A stretch of DNA of 64,000 nucleotides, taken from the NCBI RefSeq assembly GCF_016863615.1, contig NZ_BOPF01000009.1, positions 62,001 through 126,000 of the forward strand, read 5' to 3'. This stretch comes from Virgisporangium aliadipatigenens. Lineage in GTDB: Bacteria > Actinomycetota > Actinomycetes > Mycobacteriales > Micromonosporaceae. A model generated the notes under the pieces. That model saw nothing but the letters and a program-made list of their open reading frames with translations. It was not told the origin of the DNA and did not search any database. Position 1 is the first letter of the stretch. Every line of letters starts with the position of its first letter. Below, piece by piece: positions 8,613 through 16,282 of the stretch. The position numbers were made by a program, and so were the translations under genes.

Positions 8613-8831
8613 TTAGACGGGGGTGAGAGTCCACTGCTGGCAGGCGTTGTTGAGCCAGGACCACTGCCGCACGTCGGTGCCGTCGGTGATGACGGTGCGG
8701 AAGCGCGCCCTTCTACGACTTGATCGGATTGGTGTGGCCGGTGGCCGCCTCCGCGGGGCGGGCCACGACGACCCGGCTCGCGAGCAGCAGCAGGACGGGG
8801 TGAGCACGGCGACGAGGCGCCTGCGGACCAT
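8613..8831 (-). pseudogene. Decayed secreted ricin-lectin glycosidase (deletion plus frameshift)
   Basis: The C-terminal reading ends VITDGTDVRQWSWLNNACQQ followed by WTLTPV, the closing repeat of a ricin-type beta-trefoil. Upstream, from ATG 8831, is the start of a signal peptide (MVRRRLVAVLT) whose hydrophobic core continues only after a one-base shift, as VLLLLASRVVVARPAEA and then ATGHTNPIKS, the usual mature start of a secreted glycosidase. The whole catalytic domain is missing between the two pieces. An intact copy would have been the first gene of the arabinofuranosidase operon. A sequencing error could explain the frameshift but not the deletion. Confidence 0.75.
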
Positions 8832-8857
8832 GACGCAACCTCCTGGCGGGGAAGGAT

Positions 8858-8871
8858 TGTTAGCGTTCACA
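8858..8871. promoter_or_regulatory. LacI-family operator-like site (proximal)
   Basis: TGTTAGCGTTCACA is an imperfect inverted repeat with the central CG and TGTNANCG half-sites typical of LacI-family operators (idealised TGTTAGCGCTAACA). It lies just upstream of the decayed glycosidase and the two GH43 genes, whose transcription runs leftwards. Confidence 0.6.
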
Positions 8872-8919
8872 TTCCGAGCGACAGTTTCGGATCTTCCGGC
8901 CGAGACGGGGGTGCCCGAT

Positions 8920-8933
8920 TGTTAACGCGCACA
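8920..8933. promoter_or_regulatory. LacI-family operator-like site (distal)
   Basis: TGTTAACGCGCACA is a second site of the same pattern, centred 62 bp (about six helical turns) from the first. Paired sites would allow looping or cooperative repression of the arabinofuranosidase operon. No LacI gene is present in the window. Confidence 0.55.
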
Positions 8934-9007
8934 TCGACAGTCGTCAAGCCCCCGTGAATGACCTTTCAGCCGATCAACCTACTTGATCACTAGGTTATGG
9001 TGGCGGC

Positions 9008-9856
9008 ATGCGCTCCCCTCGGCTCGGCTACACACTGCTGCTCGTCGTCGCGCTCGCCGCATGCGCACCGGCGGACGAACCCGACCCCCAGGCCTCCGGC
9101 GCCGGCTGCGCACCCGGCGGCCTCAAGACGCTCACGGCCGGCAAGCTGACGTTCGGCACCGACGATCCGGTGTATCCGCCCTGGTTCGTGGAGAACAAGC
9201 CGGACAACGGCCAGGGCTTCGAGGGCGCCGTCGCGCTCGCCGTCGCCACGAAGCTCGGCTACACCAAGGAGAACGTCGTCTGGGTGCGGGTGCCGTTCAA
9301 CACCGCCATCGCGCCGGGCGCCAAGACGTACGACATCGACATCAACGAGTTCTCCATCACCGACGAACGCAAGCAGGCGGTCGACTTCTCCGCGCCCTAC
9401 TACGACGTGACGCAGGCGGTGGTCGCCCTGAAATCCTCACGCGTCGCCGGCGCGAAGAGCATCGCCGACCTGCGCGGCGCGAAGCTCGGCGCCCAGGTCG
9501 GCACGACCAGCCTCAAAGCGATCAACGAATCGGTGCAGCCGACGGCCGCACCCCAGGTCTACAACAACAACGACGACGCCAAGCAGGCACTGCAGAACGG
9601 CTCCATCGACGGGCTCGTGGTGGACCTGCCCACGGCGTTCTACATCACCTCGGCGGAACTCGACAACGGCCTGATCGTCGGGCAGCTGCCGCAACCGTCG
9701 GGGACGCCGGAGCAGTTCGGTCTGGTGCTGGACAAGGGATCCGCGCTGACCGCGTGCGTCTCCCAGGCGGTCATCGCGCTCAGGGGCGACGGCACGCTCG
9801 CCGGCCTGGAGAAGCAGTGGCTCGCCGGGGTCAGCGGCGCGCCCGTGCTCTCGTGA
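9008..9856 (+). CDS. ABC transporter substrate-binding lipoprotein (polar amino acid type)
   Basis: A 282-residue solute-binding protein of family 3. The lipobox LAAC (Cys19) marks it as a lipoprotein anchored to the outer face of the membrane. It has GKLTFGTDDPVYPPWFVEN near residue 46, GFEGAVALAVATKLGY, and DIDINEFSITDERKQAVDFS, the fold's standard order. TATGGT (8996-9001) ends 6 nt before the ATG, predicting a leaderless transcript. It is the first gene of a three-gene importer operon, coupled to the permease by a GTGA overlap. The ligand is probably an amino acid or a similar small polar molecule. Confidence 0.93.
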   Translation: MRSPRLGYTLLLVVALAACAPADEPDPQASGAGCAPGGLKTLTAGKLTFGTDDPVYPPWFVENKPDNGQGFEGAVALAVATKLGYTKENVVWVRVPFNTAIAPGAKTYDIDINEFSITDERKQAVDFSAPYYDVTQAVVALKSSRVAGAKSIADLRGAKLGAQVGTTSLKAINESVQPTAAPQVYNNNDDAKQALQNGSIDGLVVDLPTAFYITSAELDNGLIVGQLPQPSGTPEQFGLVLDKGSALTACVSQAVIALRGDGTLAGLEKQWLAGVSGAPVLS

Positions 9857-10710
9857 GCCTCACCCCCGGACCCGACGGGTACACGCCGAGCGCGCGGCAG
9901 CGCGAGCGGATCGCCTACCGGCGGCGGCAGAGCGTGCGGTCCGTGGCGATCGCCGCCGTCTCGACGCTCGTGCTCGGCGTGGCGCTGATGCTCGGCGTCA
10001 CCGGTTCGCCCGGCTGGCAACGGGTGCGGGAGAGCTTCCTCGACGCCTCCGTCGCCCGCGCGGCGCTGCCGAGTGTCCTCAGTGGACTGTGGCTGAACCT
10101 GCGGCTGCTCGTGTTCTGCGCCGTCGGCGCGCTGGCGCTCGGGCTCGGCATCGCGCTGCTGCGCACGTTGCGGCCGGCGGTGTTCTTCCCGCTGCGGGCG
10201 CTGGCCACCTCGTACACGTACGTCTTCCGGGGTGCGCCGCTCATCATCGTGCTGTACGTGATGACGTTCGGGGTGCCGGGGCTGCGCCTGTCGGGAACGC
10301 CGTCCGTGCTGGTGCTCGGCGGCATCGCGCTCGTCCTCGTCTACGGCGCCTATCTCGCCGAGGTGTTCCGCGCCGGGATCGAGTCGGTGCACCCGTCGCA
10401 GTGGGCGGCGGCGCGTTCGCTCGGCCTCACGTACCGGCAGACGCTGCGCCACGTGGTGCTGCCGCAGGCCGTTCGGCGGGTCGCGCCGCCGATGCTCAAC
10501 GACCTCGTGGCGATGCAGAAGGACGTCGGGCTCATCTCGCTCGCCGGGCCGGTCGACGCGATCCGCGCCGCGCAGATCGTCACCGCCGAGACCTACGACT
10601 TCACGCCGTACATCGTGGCCGGTGTGCTCTTCGTGCTGCTGGCCGTCCCGCTGGTCGCGATCACCGACCGGATCACCGTGCGCGCCGCGCGCCGGCAAGG
10701 AGCCGTATGA
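9853..10710 (+). CDS. ABC transporter permease, polar amino acid (HisMQ) family
   Basis: 285 residues from GTG 9853, which overlaps the stop of the binding-protein gene. A single permease carries the family's cytoplasmic coupling loop, GVHPSQWAAARSLGLTYRQT-like (actual ESVHPSQWAAARSLGLTYRQ near residues 177-196), and about six membrane segments, beginning at AIAAVSTLVLGVALMLG. The N-terminal extension of about 35 basic residues is typical of actinobacterial members. The single permease suggests a homodimer. It overlaps the ATPase gene by ATGA. Confidence 0.93.
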   Translation: MSLTPGPDGYTPSARQRERIAYRRRQSVRSVAIAAVSTLVLGVALMLGVTGSPGWQRVRESFLDASVARAALPSVLSGLWLNLRLLVFCAVGALALGLGIALLRTLRPAVFFPLRALATSYTYVFRGAPLIIVLYVMTFGVPGLRLSGTPSVLVLGGIALVLVYGAYLAEVFRAGIESVHPSQWAAARSLGLTYRQTLRHVVLPQAVRRVAPPMLNDLVAMQKDVGLISLAGPVDAIRAAQIVTAETYDFTPYIVAGVLFVLLAVPLVAITDRITVRAARRQGAV

Positions 10711-11447
10711 CCCCCGTTCTGGCGTGCGACTCCGTGCGCAAGGTCTTCCATGGGAACGTCGTGCTGGACGACGTGTCGCTCACCGTCGACGAGGGCGAGG
10801 CGGTGGTGCTGATCGGCGCCTCCGGCTCCGGCAAGTCCACGCTGCTGCGCTGCGTCAACCTCCTGGAGACGGTCGACGACGGCACCATCCACCTCGACGG
10901 CCGGGACATCACCGACCCGCGGGTGAACGCCGACGAGGTGCGCCGGAACATCGGCGTCGTCTTCCAGTCCTACAACCTGTTCCCGCACCTGACCGTGCTC
11001 GACAACATCACGCTGGCGCTGCGCCGGGTGCACAAGCGGCGGCGCCGCGACGCCGAACAGCACGCCCGCCGGGTTCTCGACCAGGTCGGCCTCGCCGACC
11101 GGGCGGGCGCCTACCCGGACCGGCTCTCCGGCGGGCAGCAGCAGCGGGTCGCGATCGCCCGCGCGCTGGCGAGCTACCCCCGGCTGCTGCTGCTCGACGA
11201 GGTGACCTCGGCCCTCGACCCGGAACTCGTCGGCGAGGTGCTCGCGCTCGTCCACGAACTGAAGGGCATGGGCATCACGATGGTGATCGCCACGCACGAG
11301 ATGGGCTTCGCCCGCGAGGTCGCCGACCGGGTCTGCTTCCTCGACGCGGGCCGGATCCTGGAGTCCGGCCCGCCCGCCGAGCTGTTCGACGCGCCGCGCG
11401 AGGAACGCACGCGCCGCTTCCTGGCCCGCGTCAGCGCGCGGGGCTGA
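10707..11447 (+). CDS. ABC transporter ATP-binding protein, polar amino acid (GlnQ-like)
   Basis: A 246-residue ATPase with all motifs intact: Walker A GASGSGKST (near residue 38), Q-loop VFQSYNLFPHLTVL, signature LSGGQQQRVAIARAL, Walker B LLLLDEVTSALDPE, and H-loop ATHEMGFAREV. The start ATG 10707 overlaps the permease stop (ATGA). It energises the importer encoded by the preceding two genes. The 3' end overlaps the convergent SDR gene by 17 bp. Confidence 0.95.
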   Translation: MTPVLACDSVRKVFHGNVVLDDVSLTVDEGEAVVLIGASGSGKSTLLRCVNLLETVDDGTIHLDGRDITDPRVNADEVRRNIGVVFQSYNLFPHLTVLDNITLALRRVHKRRRRDAEQHARRVLDQVGLADRAGAYPDRLSGGQQQRVAIARALASYPRLLLLDEVTSALDPELVGEVLALVHELKGMGITMVIATHEMGFAREVADRVCFLDAGRILESGPPAELFDAPREERTRRFLARVSARG

Positions 11448-12309
11448 GCAGTTCCTCGAAGCCGACGTTGCGGTAGAACTCCCGCCGGACCCGATCCCCG
11501 ATGCGGAACACCTCCTCGGCGCCGTCCTGCGCGGGGTCGACGTAGACCCGGAACGGGCGGCTCCCCTTCGGCAGCCCGACCAGGCGCACGATCTGCCGGG
11601 CGACCTCCTGCGGGTCGGCGTCCTCGGGCGACAGCGCGGCCTGCCGGGCGAGCAGCGTGTCCATCATGCCCGGGGTCGCCGTCTCGTACGCGTCGCGGGT
11701 CGCCTCGTCGTCGGGGTGCCCGGCGTGCGCGTAGTGATTGGTGCCGGTGGTGAACGACCCCGGGACGACGATGCACGAGTCGATCCCGAACGGCGCCACC
11801 TCGGCGGCGTAGCTGACCGCGAGCGCGTCCATCGCCGCCTTCGCCGCGAAGTACGGCCCCAGGTAGGGCGGCGTTCCGCCGCGCGAGCTGCTCGACCCGA
11901 CCCACACCAGCAGCCCGTCGCGCTGGGCGCGCAGGTGCGGCAGCGCCGCCCGGTTGACCCGTTGCGTGGAGAGCACGTTGGTGTCGTAGACCGACGCGAG
12001 CTGCCCCACGGTGAACGACTCCACGGGGCCCAGCGTCATGTGGCCCGCGTTGTGCACGACGACGTCCAGCCGCCCCGCCTCGTCGACGATCCGCGCGATC
12101 GCACCGTCTACAGAGGACTGTTGCGACACGTCCAGCTCCACGGTGCGCGCCGTGTCGGCGTACTCCTCGAACTCCTTGGCGGCCGCGGCGTTGCGTCCGT
12201 CGGTCTCGCGCATCCCCGCGTACACGGCGTGCCCGGCGTCGGCGAGCGCCCGCGCCGTCATCGCACCGAACCCGCTCGACGCCCCGGTGACCACGATAAT
12301 TTTTCTCAC
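11431..12309 (-). CDS. SDR-family oxidoreductase (classical type)
   Basis: A 292-residue short-chain dehydrogenase. Cofactor loop TGASSGFG is near residue 8, NAG follows in VVHNAGHM, the catalytic Ser is in LVWVGSSSSRGG, and YxxxK is PYFAAKAA. The start is GTG 12309, in a GTGA overlap with the preceding SDR gene; the longer open frame upstream is only a shadow of that gene. The C-terminal 80 residues (SPEDADPQEVARQIVRLVGLP, FRVYVDPAQDG) suggest a larger-substrate SDR. The substrate is unknown. The AraC gene upstream is the likely regulator. Confidence 0.9.
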   Translation of the reverse strand: MRKIIVVTGASSGFGAMTARALADAGHAVYAGMRETDGRNAAAAKEFEEYADTARTVELDVSQQSSVDGAIARIVDEAGRLDVVVHNAGHMTLGPVESFTVGQLASVYDTNVLSTQRVNRAALPHLRAQRDGLLVWVGSSSSRGGTPPYLGPYFAAKAAMDALAVSYAAEVAPFGIDSCIVVPGSFTTGTNHYAHAGHPDDEATRDAYETATPGMMDTLLARQAALSPEDADPQEVARQIVRLVGLPKGSRPFRVYVDPAQDGAEEVFRIGDRVRREFYRNVGFEELLSPAR

Positions 12310-13037
12310 GCCACACCGCCGTTGCTGTAGATGACCTGGCCGTTGATCCAGCGCGCCGGCCCGGCGAGGAACGCCACGGTCTCGGCGACGTCCGCCGGCT
12401 GCCCCAGCCGCTCCAGCGGCGGCGCCTTCGCCGCCTGCGCGACCGTCTCCTCGTCCTTGCCCTGCAGGTACAGCGGCGTCGCCGTCGGGCCGGGCGCCAC
12501 CGCGTTGACGGTGACGTCGCGCCCGCGCAGTTCCTTGGCGAGGATGAGCGTCATCGCCTCGACCGCGCCCTTGGTGGCGGCGTACGCGGCGTACGTCGGC
12601 GGGGCCAGCCGCACGACCGAGGTGGAGAAGTTGACGAGTGCGCCGCCGGGGCGCAGCCGCCGCACGGCCTGCTGGCTGACCAGGAACGTGCCGCGCACGT
12701 TCGTGCGGTGCATGCGGTCGAAGTCGTCGACGTCGAACTCGGCGAGCGGCTTCAGGATCATGATGCCGGCGGTGTTCACCACCACGTCGACGCCGCCGAA
12801 CTGGCGTTCCGTCTCGGTGAACAGGGTCTCGACCTGCTGGGCGTCGGCGACGTCGGCCTGTGCCGCGAACGCCGAACCGCCCTGGTCCGTGATGGCCTTG
12901 ACGACCTCGTCGGCGCGGGCGGCGTTGCCGGCGTAGTGCACCGTCACGCTCATGCCGTCCGCCGCGAGACGTTCGGCCACCGCGCGTCCGATCCCACCGG
13001 AGCCACCGGTGACGATGGCGACGCGTGTGTCGGGCAT
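12306..13037 (-). CDS. SDR-family oxidoreductase (3-oxoacyl-ACP reductase-like)
   Basis: A 243-residue classical SDR with TGGSGGIG near residue 10, NTAG, a catalytic Ser in VNFSTSVVRL, the YxxxK motif YAATK, and the C-terminal WINGQVIYSNGG, close to the FabG-like group. AAGGAGG precedes the ATG; that Shine-Dalgarno is also one arm of a hairpin (13040-13072). It is coupled by GTGA to the next SDR gene. The two SDRs probably act in one pathway whose substrate cannot be inferred. Confidence 0.9.
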   Translation of the reverse strand: MPDTRVAIVTGGSGGIGRAVAERLAADGMSVTVHYAGNAARADEVVKAITDQGGSAFAAQADVADAQQVETLFTETERQFGGVDVVVNTAGIMILKPLAEFDVDDFDRMHRTNVRGTFLVSQQAVRRLRPGGALVNFSTSVVRLAPPTYAAYAATKGAVEAMTLILAKELRGRDVTVNAVAPGPTATPLYLQGKDEETVAQAAKAPPLERLGQPADVAETVAFLAGPARWINGQVIYSNGGVA

Positions 13038-13039
13038 GT

Positions 13040-13072
13040 CCTACCTCCTTCAAGATCTACTGGAGGCGTAGG
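13040..13072 (-). promoter_or_regulatory. Hairpin that would mask the Shine-Dalgarno of the SDR gene
   Basis: On the transcribed minus strand, CCTA-CG-CCTCC, a 13-nt loop, then GGAGG-TAGG form nine base pairs with a two-base bulge. The GGAGG arm is the Shine-Dalgarno of the SDR gene at 13037. Folding would block initiation, so it could act as an RNA thermosensor or other translational switch. The coincidence between SD and arm is seen; regulation is inferred. Confidence 0.45.
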
Positions 13073-13091
13073 TACCCGCGCGCCGGACGGG

Positions 13092-13928
13092 TCATGTCCC
13101 CGGTATTGCGCGATCCGCGCGGCGCATTGCGCTCGGCGTCATCCCGTACTCCTTGCGGAACGCCGCCGCGAACTGGCCGGCGCTGCGGTAGCCGCACTCC
13201 CCCGCGACGCGGGCGACGTCGAGACCGGTGGTGCGCAACAGTTCCGCGCCGGTGCGCAGGCGCATCCGCCGCAGGTAACGGTACGGCGTGAGCCCCGTCG
13301 TCGCCGCGAACACCCGGATGAAGTGGAACTTGCTGACGTTCGCCACGGCGGCGAGTTCGTCGATCGACACGTCGCCGGACAGATGCGCCCGCATGTACTC
13401 GTCGATCCGGGCCACCTCGTGCCGGCCGAGCGTGGCGGTCGCCGCCCCGGCTTCCGGGGGTGGTCGCAGGGCCAGATGCGCCACCAGTGCCCGCGCGACC
13501 GAGTCGGCGTAGAGCGCCGGGGCCGATCCGTCCAGCGCCCGCGCCATCGCCCACGCCCCCGCGGTGACGAACTCGTCGTGCACCGTCAGCGCGTCCGGAA
13601 AGACCGGTCGCTCCACAGTGGACGGATCGAGGCGCAGATGCACCGACCGCATCGGTGCCGCCCCGCCGGAACGCCACCGCAGCACACTCTCGTTGCCGGG
13701 AGCCGTCGCGCCCACCGAGCCCGCCCGGTACGCCGCGCCGCGCCAGGTGTTCCCGTGCCGGCTCTCGATGCGGTACCGGCCGGCGGTCACGAGCACCAGC
13801 AGCAGCCGCCGGTCCGGCCCGGTCCGGAACGCCTCCGCCGCCGGCGGGTCCGCGTAGGAGGACGCGTCGACGGTGCGCCACCCGAGTCCGGCGCTGTCGG
13901 CGAGCAACCGCGACGGCAGTCCCTCCAT
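13092..13928 (-). CDS. AraC-family transcriptional regulator
   Basis: A 278-residue regulator: an N-terminal cupin-like sensing domain (LLVLVTAGRYRIESRHG) and a C-terminal pair of HTHs (DVSIDELAAVANVSKFHFIR; LDVARVAGECGYRSAGQFAAAF), ending in the AraC signature FRKEYGMTPSAMRR. TACGGT lies exactly 6 nt before the ATG, so a leaderless transcript is predicted. It stands 54 bp upstream of the two SDR genes on the same strand and is probably their regulator. It carries a near copy of the 13-bp palindrome at 13611-13623. Confidence 0.93.
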   Translation of the reverse strand: MEGLPSRLLADSAGLGWRTVDASSYADPPAAEAFRTGPDRRLLLVLVTAGRYRIESRHGNTWRGAAYRAGSVGATAPGNESVLRWRSGGAAPMRSVHLRLDPSTVERPVFPDALTVHDEFVTAGAWAMARALDGSAPALYADSVARALVAHLALRPPPEAGAATATLGRHEVARIDEYMRAHLSGDVSIDELAAVANVSKFHFIRVFAATTGLTPYRYLRRMRLRTGAELLRTTGLDVARVAGECGYRSAGQFAAAFRKEYGMTPSAMRRADRAIPGT

Positions 13929-13972
13929 CCGCCGACCGTACCGCCTAGGCGGTCATGCCCGACCCGTGCCGG

Positions 13973-14515
13973 TCAGAACTGCAGGTGCGTCACCAGTGCT
14001 GCACGATGTTCCGCCGCCCGTCGCACGTATCGGCCCGCAGCTTCGGTGATGCCGGCCCGTTCCTCCGCGGTCAGCGACCGGACGACCCGGCCGGGCGCGC
14101 CGAGCACGAGGGAGCCGGGCGGCACCTCGGTCCCCTCGACGATCAGCGCGCCGGCACCGACGACGGAACCGGCACCGATCCGGGCGTGGTTCATCACCAC
14201 CGACCCCATCCCGATGAGCACGTCGTCCGCCACGACGGCGCCGTGCAGGACGACCCGGTGCCCGACCGTCACGCGGGCACCGACGACCAGCGGGGCGCCC
14301 GGGTCGGCGTGCAGCACGCTGCCGTCCTGGATGTTGGTCTCCGCCCCGACGGTGATCGGCGCGGTGTCCCCCCGGACGACGGTCGCGTACCAGATCCCGG
14401 CCCGCGCGCCGATCGTCACGTCGCCGACGACAACGGCACCCGGCGCGACGAACGCCGCCGGATCGATCTTCGGGCGGCGATCGCCGAGGCGCAGCAGCAG
14501 CGGGCCGTTCTCCAC
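13973..14515 (-). CDS. Gamma-carbonic-anhydrase-like hexapeptide-repeat protein
   Basis: A 180-residue left-handed beta-helix protein with [LIV]GxxxX hexapeptide repeats from about residue 25 to 150. Candidate zinc-ligand histidines sit in SVLHADPG and GHRVVLHGA, the positions used by gamma-CA/YrdA-type trimers. The GTG start has GGAGG 7 nt upstream. It is divergent from the acyl-CoA ligase and shares the repeated ATGCNATAGCAAA sites in the 128-bp gap. Carbonic anhydrase activity is possible but unproven for this subgroup; acyl transfer is the alternative. Confidence 0.88.
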   Translation of the reverse strand: MENGPLLLRLGDRRPKIDPAAFVAPGAVVVGDVTIGARAGIWYATVVRGDTAPITVGAETNIQDGSVLHADPGAPLVVGARVTVGHRVVLHGAVVADDVLIGMGSVVMNHARIGAGSVVGAGALIVEGTEVPPGSLVLGAPGRVVRSLTAEERAGITEAAGRYVRRAAEHRAALVTHLQF

Positions 14516-14532
14516 GTTCGAACCTCCGTCAT

Positions 14533-14581
14533 ATGCGATAGCAAATTCCTAAGCCATGCTTGACCGCGATGCTATAGCAAA
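14533..14581. promoter_or_regulatory. Repeated operator ATGC(G/T)ATAGCAAA between divergent genes
   Basis: ATGCGATAGCAAA (14533-14545) and ATGCTATAGCAAA (14569-14581) are near-identical direct copies 36 bp apart; the second contains the palindrome GCTATAGC. The second copy falls inside the spacer of the promoter of the acyl-CoA ligase gene, the classic position for a repressor. Confidence 0.6.
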
Positions 14582-14589
14582 ACTAGCGT
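14560..14589 (+). promoter_or_regulatory. Promoter of the acyl-CoA ligase gene
   Basis: TTGACC (14560-14565) and TAGCGT (14584-14589) are separated by 18 bp, a good actinobacterial housekeeping-sigma match. Transcription would begin about 50 bp before the ATG at 14644. Confidence 0.55.
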
Positions 14590-14643
14590 GGCGCTCACGG
14601 CCGTGCCCCTCGCGGAACGCACCTTCCGGGAAAGGACGATCCC

Positions 14644-16239
14644 ATGAGCGCCGCTCAGTACAACCTGGCGACCCTGCTGGAACACTCCGCCGAGGAGTTC
14701 CCCGAACGCGACGCCGTCGTCATGCCGCGGCCGGACGGACAGCGCACCCGGCTGGACTACCGGACGCTCGACGCGCACGCCGCCACGGTCGCCAACCTCC
14801 TGCGGAACCGCGGCATCGGCCGGGGCGACCGGGTGGCACTCAGCTGCCCCAACCTGCCGTACTTCACGATCGTCTACTTCGGCATCCTCAAGACGGGTGC
14901 GGCGGTCGTGCCGCTGAACGTTCTGCTCAAGGGCACGGAGATCGCGTACCACCTGCGCGACTCCGGCGCGAAGGCGTACTTCTGCTTCGAGGGCACGCCG
15001 GAGCTGCCGATGAGCGCCTACGGCCACGAGGGCTTCCGCGCGGCGCAGCGGTGCGAACAGTTCTTCGTCATCACCGCCGACCCCACGGCCGCGTCACCGA
15101 TCGAGGGCGCCGAAACCCTGGCACAGGCGATGAACGGACAGCCGCCGGCGTTCGAGACGGTCGCGACCGACGAGGACGACACGGCGGTCGTGCTCTACAC
15201 CTCGGGCACCACCGGGCAGCCCAAGGGTGCCGAACTGAGGCACCGCAACATGCGCGACAACGCGCTGACGAGCGGGACGCTGCTCGGCGCCGACCCGTCC
15301 GACCCCGACACGTACCTCTGCGTCCTGCCGCTGTTCCACTCGTTCGGGCAGACCGTGTGCCAGAACGGCGCGCTCGCCCACGGCGGGACCATCGTGATGC
15401 TTCCCCGCTTCGAGCCGCGTTCGGCCACGTACCTGATGCTCGACGAGAAGGTCACCTTCTTCGCCGGCGTTCCGACGATGTACTGGGCACTGCTCGGTGT
15501 GCTCGACGAACTGCTGCCCGAGCGCGCCGCCGACCTCGAGGCCCTCGTCCGGCGGCTGCGCATGGCGGTCTCCGGCGGTTCCGCGCTGCCCGTGGAGGTG
15601 CACCGCGAGTTCGAGCGCCGCGTCGGCGTCACCGTCCTCGAGGGCTACGGACTGTCGGAGACCTCGCCGATCGCGTCGTTCTCCCGGCGCGGCGAACCGG
15701 CGCGACCCGGCTCCATCGGCGTGCCGATTCCCGGCGTCGAGATGAAACTCGTGACGCCGCAGGGCAAGGAGATCGAGGGTCCCGACGAGGTCGGCGAGAT
15801 CGCGATCCGCGGTCACAACGTCATGAAGGGCTACCTGGGACGCCCCGACGCGACGGCCGAGGTGCTCGACGCGGACGGCTGGTTCCGCACCGGTGATCTG
15901 GCCCGCCGCGACGCCGACGGCTGGTACTTCATCGTCGACCGCGCCAAGGAAATGATCATTCGCGGCGGCTTCAACGTCTACCCGCGGGAGGTCGAGGAGG
16001 CGTTGCAGGCCCATCCCGACGTGTCGCTGTGCGCGGTGATCGGCGTGGCGCACCGGACCCACGGCCAGGAGATCAAGGCGCACGTGATCCCGGTGGCCGG
16101 TGCGACGCTCACCGCCGAGGAGCTCATCGACTGGGCGCGCGAACGGATGGCGGCCTACAAGTACCCGCGCATCGTCGAACTCGTCGACTCCCTCCCGATG
16201 ACCGCGACCGGAAAGATACTCAAGCGCCGACTCAGCTGA
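14644..16239 (+). CDS. Long-chain acyl-CoA synthetase / AMP-dependent ligase
   Basis: A 531-residue ANL-superfamily enzyme that adenylates a carboxylic acid and joins it to CoA. Motifs: P-loop YTSGTTGQPKGAEL (near 188), EGYGLSETSP (near 338), GWFRTGDLARRDADGWYFIVDR (near 415), the hinge KEMIIRGGFNVYPREVEEAL, and the catalytic Lys in MTATGKILKR near the C-terminus. GGAAAGGA precedes the ATG. Full length for the family. The exact acid (fatty or aryl) is not readable. Likely repressed through the ATGCNATAGCAAA sites. Confidence 0.94.
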   Translation: MSAAQYNLATLLEHSAEEFPERDAVVMPRPDGQRTRLDYRTLDAHAATVANLLRNRGIGRGDRVALSCPNLPYFTIVYFGILKTGAAVVPLNVLLKGTEIAYHLRDSGAKAYFCFEGTPELPMSAYGHEGFRAAQRCEQFFVITADPTAASPIEGAETLAQAMNGQPPAFETVATDEDDTAVVLYTSGTTGQPKGAELRHRNMRDNALTSGTLLGADPSDPDTYLCVLPLFHSFGQTVCQNGALAHGGTIVMLPRFEPRSATYLMLDEKVTFFAGVPTMYWALLGVLDELLPERAADLEALVRRLRMAVSGGSALPVEVHREFERRVGVTVLEGYGLSETSPIASFSRRGEPARPGSIGVPIPGVEMKLVTPQGKEIEGPDEVGEIAIRGHNVMKGYLGRPDATAEVLDADGWFRTGDLARRDADGWYFIVDRAKEMIIRGGFNVYPREVEEALQAHPDVSLCAVIGVAHRTHGQEIKAHVIPVAGATLTAEELIDWARERMAAYKYPRIVELVDSLPMTATGKILKRRLS

Positions 16240-16240
16240 A

Positions 16241-16274
16241 CGGCGACGATCCGCAGCACGGCGGACCGTCGCCG
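16241..16274. terminator. Bidirectional terminator hairpin
   Basis: CGGCGAC (16241-16247) pairs with GTCGCCG (16268-16274), with further CCG/CGG pairing inside. It lies in the 43-bp gap between the convergent acyl-CoA ligase and GH43 genes, so it can serve both. Confidence 0.6.
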
Positions 16275-16282
16275 CAGGGCCT

